Of a stretch of 64,000 nucleotides of DNA, positions 25,397 through 34,971 are shown one piece after another. The stretch comes from Fodinibacter sp963763015 (GTDB lineage Bacteria > Actinomycetota > Actinomycetes > Actinomycetales > Dermatophilaceae). Under the pieces are notes generated by a model that saw nothing but the letters and a program-made list of their open reading frames with translations, had not been told where the DNA came from and made no database searches. A program made the position numbers and the translations under genes. Where the stretch lies: positions 186,001 to 250,000 of the forward strand of contig CAVXML010000007.1 in NCBI GenBank assembly GCA_963763015.1. Reading direction: 5' to 3'. How positions within the stretch are numbered: position 1 is the stretch's first letter; the number at the start of each line of letters is the position of its first letter.

Positions 25397-25542
25397 CGAC
25401 CCATCGTGGCGTGGAAGTCACGGTTGCGGTACTGCGGGCCTCCTCGGCCTGACGGCCCGGCTCGGAGCCGGTGCATCCATCAGTCAGCCGCTGGCACGAC
25501 GCGGGTGCTGCCGGCGCACCTGGGCGGATGCCACGATGAGGA

Positions 25543-26376
25543 GTGGTCAGGCCCAGCCTCAGGAGGTTCCGGCGGGGCCTCGTGGTGCTGGTGCTCCTCG
25601 CAGGAACGGTGGTCGTGATGCTCTGGGCGCTGCAGCGTCAGCTGGTCTACTTCCCGGACAGCACGCCCGTGCCACCGGCCGAGACGGCGGTTGCCGGAGC
25701 ACGTGACGTCACGCTCCGCACTGCCGACGGCCTGGAGCTCGGCGCGTGGTTCGTGCCGGCGAGCGGCAGTCGGGACACCGGAATGGCGGTGCTGGTCGCG
25801 CCGGGCAACGGCGGCAACCGCGCGGGCAGGGCCGGGTTCGCCGAGGAGCTGGGCCGTCGAGGCCTCGCGGTCCTGCTCATGGACTACCGCGGCTACGGCG
25901 GAAATCCCGGCAGCCCGAGTGAGGACGGTCTGGCCGCCGACGCGGATGCCGCCGTCGTCGCCCTTCAGGAGCTCGGTTACCCGCCGCATCGGGTCGTCTA
26001 CTTCGGCGAGTCGCTGGGGTCGGCCGTGGTTGCGGCGCTCCAGGCACGGCATCCGCCGGCGGGTGTCGTGGTGCGCTCGCCCTTCACCGAGCTGGCCGAC
26101 GTGGGCGCGCACCACTACCCGTGGCTGCCGGTGCGCGCCCTGCTGCGAGACCGGTTCCCCGTGGCGGAGCACCTCGGCGCGAGTGAGGTGCCGCTCACGG
26201 TGGTCTACGGCGATCGCGACTCCGTGGTGCCCACCGTGCTCAGCGCCCGGGTCGCGGACCACGCCCCGTCACTCGTGGAGCGACTGGTGATCGCGGGGGC
26301 CGACCACAACGACCCCGTCATGTTCGGCCCTCGAGTCGCCGATGCGGTCGCGCGGCTCGCACAGCGGGTGGCCTGA
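25543..26376 (+). CDS. Membrane-anchored alpha/beta hydrolase
   Basis: 277 residues from GTG 25543. An N-terminal TM helix (GLVVLVLLAGTVVVMLWAL) is followed by an alpha/beta hydrolase domain: oxyanion segment LVAPGNGGNRAG, MDYRGYGGNPG, nucleophile elbow FGESLGS, an acid in GDRDSVVP and the catalytic His in GADHNDP. This resembles the ABHD13/BEM46 group, serine hydrolases facing the envelope. No operon partner. Confidence 0.85.
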   Translation: MVRPSLRRFRRGLVVLVLLAGTVVVMLWALQRQLVYFPDSTPVPPAETAVAGARDVTLRTADGLELGAWFVPASGSRDTGMAVLVAPGNGGNRAGRAGFAEELGRRGLAVLLMDYRGYGGNPGSPSEDGLAADADAAVVALQELGYPPHRVVYFGESLGSAVVAALQARHPPAGVVVRSPFTELADVGAHHYPWLPVRALLRDRFPVAEHLGASEVPLTVVYGDRDSVVPTVLSARVADHAPSLVERLVIAGADHNDPVMFGPRVADAVARLAQRVA

Positions 26377-26493
26377 CCCGGACCGCTGTACGAGGCCCGA
26401 TGGACGTCGAGGTGCTCCAGCGACCCGGTCGGCGACGCGCTGCGCGGAAAGCACTCGAGCGTGTGCGTGACAGGGTGGGAACGTGGGCAGCCG

Positions 26494-27771
26494 ATGAACA
26501 CACGAGGCCGATCGGTTGGTGAGCCAGAACGCGTGCGTCCTGGCTGGCGTCTGCTCGGCGCGGTGCATCGTGCGGATGCCGCGGCGAACGACTCGCCGGA
26601 GGTGGCCCTCCAGAAGCAGCTGTTGGTGACGATCACGGTGCTCATCGCGCCGATTGCGTTCGTCTGGGGCCTGCTCTACGTGGTGTTCGGGGAGCCGCTG
26701 GCCGGGCTCATTCCATGGGCCTACGGCGTCGTGTCGTTGGCGGGCCTCGCCGCGGTTCGCTGGACTGGCCGGTTCGGCCTCTTTCGCGCGCTCCAGCTCG
26801 GCATGTGGCTGGTGCTGCCGTTCCTGCTGCAGATCGAGCTCGGTGGCTTCGTCCCGGGCAGTGCCGTGAGTGTGTGGGCCTTCTGCGCGCCGATCAGCGC
26901 CCTGCTCGTCGCCTCGCGGCGTACGGCGAGCACGCTCCTGGCGCTCTTCGCCCTGCTGATCGTCGCAGCTGAGCTCGTGCAGCCGTTGGCCGGCACGAGC
27001 AACGCCCTCCCGTCGTGGCTGGTGGCAGCCTTGTTCGGACTGAACATCGTCGGCACCGCCGTGGTGACCTACCGCGCCATGGTGTTCTTCATCGGGCAGA
27101 AGGACCGGGCGTACGCCCTGCTCGCGTCGGAGCGGGCGCGATCGGAGCGACTCCTCCTGAACGTGCTCCCCGCGCCGATCGCCGAGCGCCTGAAGCAGCG
27201 GCAGGCCGTCATTGCCGACCGCTACGACTCTGTGAGTGTGCTCTTCGCCGACATCGTCGGGTTCACCCCTCTGAGCGCCGGCATGACTGCTGACGAGCTC
27301 GTCGAGATGCTCGACGGGCTCTTCGCTCGTCTGGACGAGATGACCCAGCGGCGCGGGCTGGAGAAGATCCGCACGATCGGCGATGCCTACATGGTCGCGG
27401 CAGGTGTTCCCACCCCTCGGGTCGACCACGCTCCGCTGCTCGTCGACCTCGGGCTGGAGATGTTGCAGGCCGCGCACGACGGCAGCGGTGGTCGCCCCCT
27501 CGAGCTGCGGGTGGGCATCAGCTCAGGCCCCGTGGTCGCCGGTGTGATCGGCAGGACGAAGTTCCAGTACGACATCTGGGGAGACACCGTCAACACCGCC
27601 AGTCGGATGGAGTCCCACGGGGTGCCCGGCCGCATCCACGTCAGTGAGTCCACCCGGTTGCTCATCGAGGACGCCTACGTCTGCGAGCCACGCGGCATCA
27701 TCGACGTCAAGGGCAAGGGCCCCATGCCGACCTACCTCGTCGTCGCACCCGCTGAGCATGGCCGCGTCTGA
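26494..27771 (+). CDS. Membrane-bound class III adenylate cyclase
   Basis: 425 residues from ATG 26494 (GTG 26461 is possible). Six hydrophobic segments occupy about residues 35-195, a coiled junction ERARSERLLLNVLPAPIAER follows, then a cyclase domain from about residue 240. Key residues are all present: metal Asp in FADIVGF, adenine-selecting Lys in EKIRTIGD with the second metal Asp, and the DIWGDTVNTASRM segment with transition-state Asn and Arg. It should make cAMP from ATP. The input of the membrane domain is unknown. Confidence 0.88.
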   Translation: MNTRGRSVGEPERVRPGWRLLGAVHRADAAANDSPEVALQKQLLVTITVLIAPIAFVWGLLYVVFGEPLAGLIPWAYGVVSLAGLAAVRWTGRFGLFRALQLGMWLVLPFLLQIELGGFVPGSAVSVWAFCAPISALLVASRRTASTLLALFALLIVAAELVQPLAGTSNALPSWLVAALFGLNIVGTAVVTYRAMVFFIGQKDRAYALLASERARSERLLLNVLPAPIAERLKQRQAVIADRYDSVSVLFADIVGFTPLSAGMTADELVEMLDGLFARLDEMTQRRGLEKIRTIGDAYMVAAGVPTPRVDHAPLLVDLGLEMLQAAHDGSGGRPLELRVGISSGPVVAGVIGRTKFQYDIWGDTVNTASRMESHGVPGRIHVSESTRLLIEDAYVCEPRGIIDVKGKGPMPTYLVVAPAEHGRV

Positions 27772-27860
27772 CCGTGACCGGGAGCATCGCCCCACAACGA
27801 GCTCGGTCGGCGACAACCGGGCGGTGGTCTCATCACGCCCTCGCTTGGCGCTCCTTGGTC

Positions 27861-28106
27861 TCACGCATCCCGTTCGGTGACCAGGTCGATGAGGGCGTTT
27901 GCTTCCTCGGCGCAGGCGGGGCATCCGCGGAGGTGGGCGGCCATCGCGGGGTCGTCCGGCGGGGGGTGGTCGACGAGCGCCTCGACGTATCCGTCCATTC
28001 TGTCGAAGCAGTCCTCGCAGGACAGCCACGGGGTCGTGTCCATCAGCAGCGCCTCGACGGCGGCCGGGGGGAGCGGTCGGCCGGGGGTGGGTGGGGGTGC
28101 GCTCAT
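27861..28106 (-). CDS. Zinc-binding anti-sigma-like protein (ZAS/zf-HC2 type)
   Basis: 81 residues. CEDCFDRMDGYVEALVDH and HLRGCPACAEE provide the paired Cys and His-x3-Cys-x2-Cys pattern of ZAS anti-sigma factors. There is no TM helix, so it would be cytoplasmic. Its ATG overlaps the stop of the sigma-factor gene (ATGA), the usual arrangement for a sigma/anti-sigma pair made in equal amounts. The thiol-zinc site suggests redox or metal sensing (inference). Confidence 0.8.
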   Translation of the reverse strand: MSAPPPTPGRPLPPAAVEALLMDTTPWLSCEDCFDRMDGYVEALVDHPPPDDPAMAAHLRGCPACAEEANALIDLVTERDA

Positions 28107-28804
28107 GGCGTTCCTGCCGGACTGGGGGGTGCTGGAGTGGCGCTGAGGTGTCCGGTGGCGACGAGCTCGGCGCGCAGGCGAACCCGTACGTCGTGAACCG
28201 TCTTGTACAAGGCGCCCCGCGATGACCCGAGACGGTCGGCGAGCACGTCGATCGGCACGTTGTCCACAAGCAGGGCGATGGCGACGCGGCGCTGGTGGGG
28301 TGTCAGCGCGGTGCGCATCGCCCGGGCCACCGCGAGCCCGAGGTCCCGACCCTCGGCGGCGTGGTCAGGCCCCTCGTGCGACGGTGCCTCGATCTCCAGG
28401 TCGCTCAGCCTTACCTCGCGGTGTCGCCACTGGACCCGGCGCACTTCGGTCGCCGCCTGGAGGATGGCGAACTTGAAGGCCCAGGTGCTGAACCGGCTGC
28501 GCGCCTCAAAGGTGTGCAGCTTGCCCAACAGGGAGGTCATCGCCTCGTCCGCGGCCTGGTTGGCCAGGTCATCGACGGCCTGCGGTGAGGTGTCGGGCAG
28601 CGCGGCGCGCATCCGCCAGATCTGGTGTGCAGCAGCGCGGATCATCAAGGCGTGCAACCGGCGCATCGCGTCGTCCTGCGCCGGGCCGGGCTCGGACAGC
28701 GCAGCGATCCAGTCTTCCGGTTCTTCGCGGGCGGTGTGGGTCTTCTGGTGCCGGGTCGGTGACACGCCGACCGGGGTGGGGTCGCCACGCTTGGTAGTGC
28801 TCAT
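28103..28804 (-). CDS. ECF-like sigma-70 family RNA polymerase sigma factor
   Basis: 233 residues from ATG 28804; an upstream in-frame extension overlaps another gene and lacks conservation. Region 2 is seen at RSRFSTWAFKFAILQAATEV (DNA melting/-10 recognition) and region 4 at LTPHQRRVAIALLVDN...DRLGSSRGALYKTVHDV (-35 helix-turn-helix). It lies between a 78-residue protein and the anti-sigma gene, each overlapping by 4 nt, so the three form one coupled operon. Confidence 0.83.
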   Translation of the reverse strand: MSTTKRGDPTPVGVSPTRHQKTHTAREEPEDWIAALSEPGPAQDDAMRRLHALMIRAAAHQIWRMRAALPDTSPQAVDDLANQAADEAMTSLLGKLHTFEARSRFSTWAFKFAILQAATEVRRVQWRHREVRLSDLEIEAPSHEGPDHAAEGRDLGLAVARAMRTALTPHQRRVAIALLVDNVPIDVLADRLGSSRGALYKTVHDVRVRLRAELVATGHLSATPAPPSPAGTP

Positions 28805-29037
28805 GGGTCGTCGCTCGATGCAAGGATCCGCGCGGCGAGGTGGGGTGGGCACCCTCGGTCGACGAGCTGGAGCAGGGCGTGCAGGTCGACCCGCTCGCGG
28901 GCCAGACGCTCGGCGAGGGCCGCAGGGAAGCCGGCCTCGCGCAGTCGGCCGGCGCGCCACTCCACGACGTCGATCGGTACGTTTCCCGCCACGCCCGGGG
29001 GGATCGGGTGGGGCATGCGAGCCGGCTGGGGGGTCAT
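28801..29037 (-). CDS. Small protein heading the sigma-factor operon
   Basis: 78 residues from ATG 29037 (MTPQPARMPHPIPPGVAGNV). The body VEWRAGRLREAGFPAALAER followed by LHALLQLVDRGCPPHLAARI is helical, with no TM segment and a single conserved-looking Cys. The stop overlaps the sigma start (ATGA). I do not recognise the family; similar small proteins precede sigma factors in related genomes, so it may be a co-regulator (inference). Confidence 0.65.
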   Translation of the reverse strand: MTPQPARMPHPIPPGVAGNVPIDVVEWRAGRLREAGFPAALAERLARERVDLHALLQLVDRGCPPHLAARILASSDDP

Positions 29038-29064
29038 GCCCTGTTGGCCGCGCGCAGCGGCGTC

Positions 29065-29098
29065 GGTCTTACCGCGGAAGCCGGTCGAGGTAAGACCA
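29065..29098. promoter_or_regulatory. Symmetric dyad between the sigma operon and the DoxX operon
   Basis: GGTCTTACC (29065-29073) and GGTAAGACC (29090 region, 29089-29098 boundary) form a perfect 9-bp inverted repeat with a 15-bp centre. Each divergent operon therefore sees the same GGTCTTACC-N15-GGTAAGACC string. It is either an operator or a two-faced promoter, for example of the locally encoded sigma factor (inference). Confidence 0.6.
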
Positions 29099-29200
29099 GC
29101 GGGTGGAGGTGGCACCAACACCGTGCCAGCGTCCCACGCAGTGCACACCGTGGGCCGGCATCCGGACCGGGCAAGGGACACCAACCACCGAGGAGGATCC

Positions 29201-29731
29201 ATGGCCACCATCGACACCCCGTCGCGGCGCACCGCGTCGACCGCCGCGGGCACCGGCGGCCGCACGGCATACACGCCGCCCACCCCAGCACCGCTGCGGC
29301 AGGACCCGACACGTCAGGCGTTCCTGATCCTGCGCAGCGCGTTCGTCGTCGCACCCATCGTTCTCGGCATGGACAAGTTCACGAACTGGCTCGTCCAGTG
29401 GGACAAGTACCTCGCGCCCGCCCTGTCCGATCCACTGCCGATCAGCCCACACCACGCGATGTACGTCGTCGGCGTCATCGAAGTGGCAGCGGGTCTACTC
29501 GTGGCACTCCACGCGCGCCTCGGCGCCCTGGTCGTGGCGGCCTGGCTCGGGGGCATCATTGGAAACCTGTTGCTGATCCCGGGCTACTACGACATCGCAC
29601 TGCGGGACTTCGGACTGCTCGTGTCCGCTGTCGCCCTGCAGCGCCTGGCCACTGGAGCCTTGGACACGTCAACAGGAGCGGAACCCTCGGAGGCGCGCGC
29701 GCGGAGGAAGGCTGAGAGGAGGAGCCCGTGA
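29201..29731 (+). CDS. DoxX-family membrane protein
   Basis: 176 residues; ATG 29201 is preceded by GAGGAGG. After a 40-residue polar N-terminus come four TM helices with the family pattern AFLILRSAFVVAPIVLGMDK, MYVVGVIEVAAGLLVAL and GLLVSAVALQRLATGAL. DoxX proteins are quinone-associated or thiol-redox membrane partners in characterised cases. It is the first gene of an operon (next start overlaps by 4 nt) that diverges from the sigma/anti-sigma operon. Confidence 0.83.
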   Translation: MATIDTPSRRTASTAAGTGGRTAYTPPTPAPLRQDPTRQAFLILRSAFVVAPIVLGMDKFTNWLVQWDKYLAPALSDPLPISPHHAMYVVGVIEVAAGLLVALHARLGALVVAAWLGGIIGNLLLIPGYYDIALRDFGLLVSAVALQRLATGALDTSTGAEPSEARARRKAERRSP

Positions 29732-30207
29732 TCGACTGGGCGGGGTGGGCGGTGTTCGGCCTGGCGGCGACGGCGGCGTTGACATCCGTCCTCATCGGCG
29801 CGCAGCTTGCCGGCTGGACCCGCCTGGACCTGCCCCTGCTCCTGGGCACTTTGCTGCTCGAGGACCCTGACCATGCCCGCGCCGTCGGGTTCCTGGCACA
29901 TCTGGGTGCCGGACAGGTGTTCGCGCTGCTGTACGCATCCGGGTTCGCGGTCCTGGGAGAGGCGACCTGGTGGCTGGGAGCGCTCTTCGGGCTCCTCCAC
30001 GGCGGTGTCGCCCTGACGGCGATCATCCCGCTGTTCGCGGGCATCAACCCCCGGATCGGGTCGCTGCGAGCAGGGCCGGAGAGCCACGCGGTCCTCGAGC
30101 CGCCTGGCCTGCTCGCTCTGAACTACGGCTACCAGAGCCCCCTCGTCGCTGTGACCGCGCACGTGCTCTACGGGGTGCTGCTCGGGGCTCTTCTGGACGT
30201 CGGATGA
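29728..30207 (+). CDS. Integral membrane protein of unknown function
   Basis: 159 residues from GTG 29728, overlapping the DoxX stop. Four hydrophobic segments (WAVFGLAATAALTSVLIGAQ, AHLGAGQVFALLYASGFAVL, WLGALFGLLHGGVALTAIIP, LVAVTAHVLYGVLLGALL) are joined by short loops. No domain recognised. Its stop overlaps the GH15 start (ATGA), so the three genes are tightly coupled. Confidence 0.75.
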   Translation: MIDWAGWAVFGLAATAALTSVLIGAQLAGWTRLDLPLLLGTLLLEDPDHARAVGFLAHLGAGQVFALLYASGFAVLGEATWWLGALFGLLHGGVALTAIIPLFAGINPRIGSLRAGPESHAVLEPPGLLALNYGYQSPLVAVTAHVLYGVLLGALLDVG

Positions 30208-32003
30208 GCGCCGCCCCTCCGCGGATCGGTGACTACGCCCTGCCCGGTGACACCCGGTCAGCAGCGCTGGTCTCCCCGACCGGCGACATCGACTGGTGGT
30301 GCCTCCCTCGGTTCGACTCCAATCCGCTGTGCGGCAGGCTGGTCGGCGGCCCGGACGCCGGGCACTTCAGCCTGGGACCCGCCGAGCCGGCGACCATCCG
30401 CCAACGCGACTACCTCCCCGGCACACCAGTGCTTCGCACACAGTGGCAGTGCTCCGAAGGGCAGCTGACCCTGACCGACGGCATGGTGGCAGTGGTCCGC
30501 GGCAAGCTGCTGCCCTCGACCCTCCTGGTTCGACGGCTCGAGGCGGGAGATCAGCCGGTGCGGGTGCATTGGGCCTTCAGTGTTCGCCCCGGGTGGGCCC
30601 GCGAGGTGCCGCACCGCCGTGCCCATGGGCCGGCGACTGTCTTCACCCGCGGTGCGGTGGCAATGTCGGTGCATCCCTCGCTGCCGCTACCAACTCACGT
30701 GGCCGCGGACGGTGAACTCACCCTCCAGGCGCGGCAGCACCTGACCGTTGCAGTCAGCGCCGTCCTCGGCGAACCCCTCGTCGAGGTGCCACCGGACCTG
30801 GCGTGGCAGCTGCTCCTCGAGGACGCGGACCGGTGGCGGCAGTGGAGCGCGGGGCTCCCTCCGGACCTACCGTTCGCCGAGGCAGCCCAGCGGTCGGCGC
30901 TGGTGCTGCGGCTGCTGACCCACGCACCGACCGGAGCACCGGTCGCCGCCGTGACCACTTCCATCCCCGAGGTCCTCGGTGGGGAACGGAACTGGGACTA
31001 CCGCTACACCTGGCCGCGTGATGCCAGCATCGGCGTGGCGGCGTTCGCCGGGCTGGGTATGGACCACGAAGCGCGGATATTCCTGCGATGGCTCTTGCAC
31101 GCCAGCCGCCTGGACCGGCCAAGGCTGCCGGTTCTGCTGACTCTCGACGGGCGGCGCGCGCCGCGCGAACGCCAGGTCCGTGGATGGCCTGGCTACCGCG
31201 ACAGCAGCCCCGTCCGCACTGGGAACGGGGCGCGGGACCAGCACCAGCTCGACGGGTACGGATGGGTCGTGGATGCCGCGCACGTGTACGACAGCCGCTG
31301 CGCACCCATTGACAGCGAGACCTGGCGCGCGGTGGCCGGCTTCGCTGACTACGCCGCTCAACGTTGGGAGGGTCCGGACGCCGGCATCTGGGAGGAGCGC
31401 GGCAAGCCGACCCACCACACCCACTCCAAGATGATGGCCTGGCTCGCCGTGGACCGGGCCCTTGCCCTGGCCCGCACGCATCGGGTGAGCCCACGACGGG
31501 TGAGACGCTGGAAGGCCGCCCGAGAGGCCATCGCCGTGGCCGTGCGTGATCGAGGGTTCGACCAGGCGCTGGGAAGCTACACCAGGACCCTCGGCGGTCA
31601 CGACGTGGACGCGGCCGTTCTGGTGCTGCCCTTGCTGGGCATCGAACCGAACGGCTCACCCCGGTTGAGGTCCACCATCGACGCGGTACGCGAGCGGCTC
31701 ACCGCCGCGGGGCCATTGCTCTACCGCTACCCGCCAGAGAGCGACGGACTTCCCGGGCGAGAAGGTGCCTTCCTACCCTGCTCGTTCTGGCTCGTGCAGG
31801 CACTCGCCGCTACCGACCGGGTCGTTGAGGCGACCGAACTCATGCAGCAATTGCTCGCCCTGTCACCGCTCGGGCTCTTCGCCGAGGAGGCTGACCCCCA
31901 GACGGGCGACATGCTTGGCAACTACCCACAGGCCTTGACCCACGCTGCACTTCTGCAGGCCGTCCTGGCCCTGCGCGACGCCGGCGGCCGGACCCCAACC
32001 TGA
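30204..32003 (+). CDS. GH15-family glucoamylase/trehalase-like enzyme
   Basis: 599 residues from ATG 30204. The N-terminal beta-sandwich starts IGDYALPGDTRSAALVSPTG and DIDWWCLPRFDSNPLCGRL; the (alpha/alpha)6 barrel carries ERNWDYRYTWPRDASI, DGYGWVVDAAHVY, and the catalytic segment GIWEERGKPTHHTHSKMM. A second acid lies near the C-terminus. Mycobacterial GH15 homologues of this length hydrolyse trehalose; glucoamylase activity is the alternative. It closes the DoxX operon. Confidence 0.87.
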   Translation: MSAAPPRIGDYALPGDTRSAALVSPTGDIDWWCLPRFDSNPLCGRLVGGPDAGHFSLGPAEPATIRQRDYLPGTPVLRTQWQCSEGQLTLTDGMVAVVRGKLLPSTLLVRRLEAGDQPVRVHWAFSVRPGWAREVPHRRAHGPATVFTRGAVAMSVHPSLPLPTHVAADGELTLQARQHLTVAVSAVLGEPLVEVPPDLAWQLLLEDADRWRQWSAGLPPDLPFAEAAQRSALVLRLLTHAPTGAPVAAVTTSIPEVLGGERNWDYRYTWPRDASIGVAAFAGLGMDHEARIFLRWLLHASRLDRPRLPVLLTLDGRRAPRERQVRGWPGYRDSSPVRTGNGARDQHQLDGYGWVVDAAHVYDSRCAPIDSETWRAVAGFADYAAQRWEGPDAGIWEERGKPTHHTHSKMMAWLAVDRALALARTHRVSPRRVRRWKAAREAIAVAVRDRGFDQALGSYTRTLGGHDVDAAVLVLPLLGIEPNGSPRLRSTIDAVRERLTAAGPLLYRYPPESDGLPGREGAFLPCSFWLVQALAATDRVVEATELMQQLLALSPLGLFAEEADPQTGDMLGNYPQALTHAALLQAVLALRDAGGRTPT

Positions 32004-32337
32004 CCATGCGATCAGGTGAGCGAGGACTTCATCGCACATGGCAGTCGGCTGCAATCGTGGTGTGGTCGCGTGATGGGGGTCTTGGGGCAACGTCGGGTCC
32101 AGGCGCAGCCAGCGGCCGCCCACGCGTCGCTCGGTCGGTCGGCGATGCTGGTGCGCCGTGATGACCCGAGCCCTTGACGACCAAGCTTTCGGTGCCGTCG
32201 GCCGGTACTTCGTGAACCCGGCCTCGCGTGCGTCAAGTATCAACCGGAGCAGCTGTCGATCCTCGGCGGAACCACCGTCGGTCAAGCATCAGCCGAACCC
32301 CGACTGTCCAGCACCAGCCGAAGTCATACATGCGACT

Positions 32338-32381
32338 TTGTGGGCCCCGTGGGGCTCGAACCCACAACCTACGGATTAAAA
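32338..32381 (-). other. tRNA-Lys 3'-half duplication (att-like site, distal end)
   Basis: These 44 bp are identical to 41388-41431, the 3' half of tRNA-Lys from the anticodon loop to just past the discriminator base. Beyond the match the sequence does not continue as a tRNA (ATCGTACGATC instead of the anticodon stem). This is the footprint left by site-specific integration into a tRNA 3' end. Confidence 0.85.
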
Positions 32382-33432
32382 TCGTACGATCTCCACCGAC
32401 TGCTCCAAGTTTCGCTGTTGCGCATGAGGACGACGCAAATGCACGACTCGGCCTAGTCCGTTCCATTCCGTTAGTGGGCGTTCTGCCACTATATGCACAC
32501 CAGGAACCTCACCGATGACCTAGACCGCCATCCTCGACAGAATCACGGCACCATCGTCGCAGGCAGACTCGGGGGCTTCGCCCTGGTGGTGCAGCCTAGA
32601 ACTCGTATCGCGGTGGATGGCCCTCGTTCAGCTCGGCGAGGGCGGGCCGATCACCGTCCCGCGGGTCCAACCAGGCACGGGATTCGGCTGGGTGGCGCTG
32701 CCGCAGCACCCCGAGTCGCAGGTGACTGGCCCTCGACAAGCTCGCCGATCGGGGGCCATCCCTCGCTCGAGGCCGACTTGGACGCGGCCTCGACTGGCCT
32801 ACCGTCGGGCCGTCTTCTCAGCCAAGACGCTCCGACAGCCGTGCTCGACGGGTCGCCGACGATCCTGGCCGCGAGGCTGCAGCCGGCCGTCCTTGGTGGA
32901 TGCGACTGCCCCCCAGCCTTCACGGTTCCCCAGGTTCGCAGAATCGTACCGCTGTTGAGCCGTCCGCCGGGAGTTCGGGTCGATGGACGTGCCGCTCACG
33001 ACGCGAGTTGGACGTCGTCCGCAACGTGGGATGGCCACGCCGGCGGAGGACCCGGTGCGGGGAAGGGCCTTGCCGAAAGAGCACGAGAGGAGGGGCGTCT
33101 CCAGCCGCACCCAAGGAAATGGGCGGCACCGCCACGCCCGGGGGCCTCCAGCAGCGGCGACCCCGCCCCTGCCAGGCCTGACTGAGACTTGACCCGGGGG
33201 TGTTGAAGGCCGACCCCCGACCCTCGGTGCCTGTCCACACGCGGAAATCCTCCCGATCCGGGAAGACCGCTCGCCCGGTGAGGCGCAGGATGGGCCTGGC
33301 GGTACCCACACCCCTGAGTTCCGCCCTGCTGTTCAGATTGCCCTTCTTGGGCGTCGTGGAACCTTGGCGTCGTCGTCAGCTGACCCAGACCGTCTGCCCA
33401 CGAGGGCGACGAGCCCGTTCTGGTCCCTCGGC
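32382..33432. other. Non-coding stretch at the left end of the island
   Basis: No ORF with a convincing start, composition or family is visible on either strand. Two short related strings (TGGCCCTCGTTCAGCTCG at about 32613 and TGGCCCTCGACAAGCTCG at about 32730) suggest remnants of a repeated sequence. The adjoining chromosome 32004-32337 also shows nothing beyond the end of the GH15 gene. Confidence 0.4.
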
Positions 33433-34662
33433 TCAGGTCGCGAACTGCGACTTAAGTAGTCCTTGGAAGGCGGCTTCCGTAATGACAGGGACTCCGTACG
33501 CCCTTGCTTTCGCTGCTTTACCACTGACGAGTTGGGGTCTGCAGCTATCACAACCCGGGTCTTGCGAGTTACCCCACCGGGCTCCAAGCGGTGCTGGCGT
33601 GCGATGGATCCACTCGGCGCGGTCCCGATGCATATCGCCGGTGAACACCACACGGTCCCCCGGTGCCAGTGCTATCCCCGACTCGACAGAGTCACCGCAG
33701 TTGGATGGATTGATCGGCATTATCAAGGGCAGCGTCGACGTCTGATCGCCGTAGGCCGAGCAAGGCGGCAGCATGTTGCAAGGCAACACGTTCCTTGGGC
33801 GATACCACCCCGTCTTCCAGGGCCACATCGGCGAGAGCGCGAAGATAGTCACCGTGAATGTCCAGCACTTGGCCCCTGGATAGTCCGCACGTGAGCGCGA
33901 CTTCGACGAGCTCGTCCTTTTCCGCCTCGGCGAGGAAGCCATCCAGCATGGCCCGCTCCAATACGGCGAGGTACGAGTCGACGCGAGCGTCGGCGGCGCG
34001 CGGCATTCGGGATACGACTCGGTCCAACCATTCGTCGATGCGGCGCGCCCGCACATCTGTGCGGCGTACCAGTCGCAGCTCTGGGAAGGGGCCGGAAATG
34101 GTGGCCACGGGTACGAACCACACTGGTTCAGGGACTCAGTCCAAGGCGGCTGCCCCGCCGACCGGTCCAGGAAGTGGCTGAGCAGCAGAGCGGTAGCCAG
34201 TGCATCCGCGCCAGCCGAATGGGCATCGCCGACCTTGACGCCGCTCGCTAGGCAGCAGTCGACGAGGCGACGGCTAGGGCTGCGGAGGTAGGCGGGAGCC
34301 CACTGCATCGTGCACACCCCGGACAGTGGGAGCTTGGTGAGTGGGATCCCGGCCCGGACCATCTCGGCAGCCAGGAATCGCAGGTCGAACGTCACGTTGT
34401 GCGCGACGATCGTTCGACCGCTGACGGCGCGCAAGACATATGGCGCGATGTCACGGAACGTCGGTGCCCCGTGGACGTCGCTAGCGGAGACACCATGTAT
34501 GTCGGTCGGGCCAACATCCCTACCCGGGTTCACCAGCGTCGACCACTGGTCCTGCACCTCACCTGAGTGGGAGACGTACACGAGCCCAATCTCGACAACG
34601 CGGTCGTGCTTCTCTGGGACCAGCCCCGTCGTCTCGACATCGATGACCGTGTAACCCGACAT
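33433..34662 (-). pseudogene. Frameshifted exonuclease-TerB-BRCT protein gene
   Basis: The ATG at 34662 begins a DnaQ-like 3'-5' exonuclease: MSGYTVIDVETTGLVPEKHD, IVAHNVTFDLRFLAAEM, GDAHSAGADALATALLL. Near 34120 homology moves to another frame (33692-34123) coding a TerB-like helical domain (LAEAEKDELVEVALTCG). It returns to the first frame for a BRCT start (LAPGDRVVFTGDMHRDRAEW), moves to a third frame for KTRVVIAADPNSS near 33580, and ends in the first frame with AYGVPVITEAAFQGLL. Four frame changes are needed to rebuild the roughly 410-residue protein, so it is dead. It was probably a DNA-processing protein. Confidence 0.75.
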
Positions 34663-34971
34663 AACCCCCCATTTCCTTCACCGGACCGCTGCGGTACTGA
34701 TGATGCCAAGTGCGACCGCCGGTGTCCTCGACTTGGATCAACACGGTCAGTTCTCCGTCCCACGCATGCACAAAGTCAGAGTCGGGTTGTGACGCTGTGC
34801 GCCTCGACCCGCCGATGGGCGGTCGGGACGATCTACTTGGTGCTGTTCGCGACAGCAACGCAGGCTGCAGATGAGGATGCGGGCGCTTGTCGCAGCGCGC
34901 TGGTGGCGCTGAGACGCAACCGGCGCCCGCTCAGTACGCGGCGGATGAACTGGCGCACGTGGACGTACCAG
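34663..34971. other. No gene seen
   Basis: The interval upstream of the broken exonuclease gene has no plausible ORF. It may contain that gene's old promoter, but no clear -10/-35 pair stands out. Confidence 0.4.

Noticed and set aside
32338..32381. Second functional tRNA-Lys
   Set aside because: Only the 3' half is present; the D-arm, anticodon 5' strand and acceptor 5' strand are missing.
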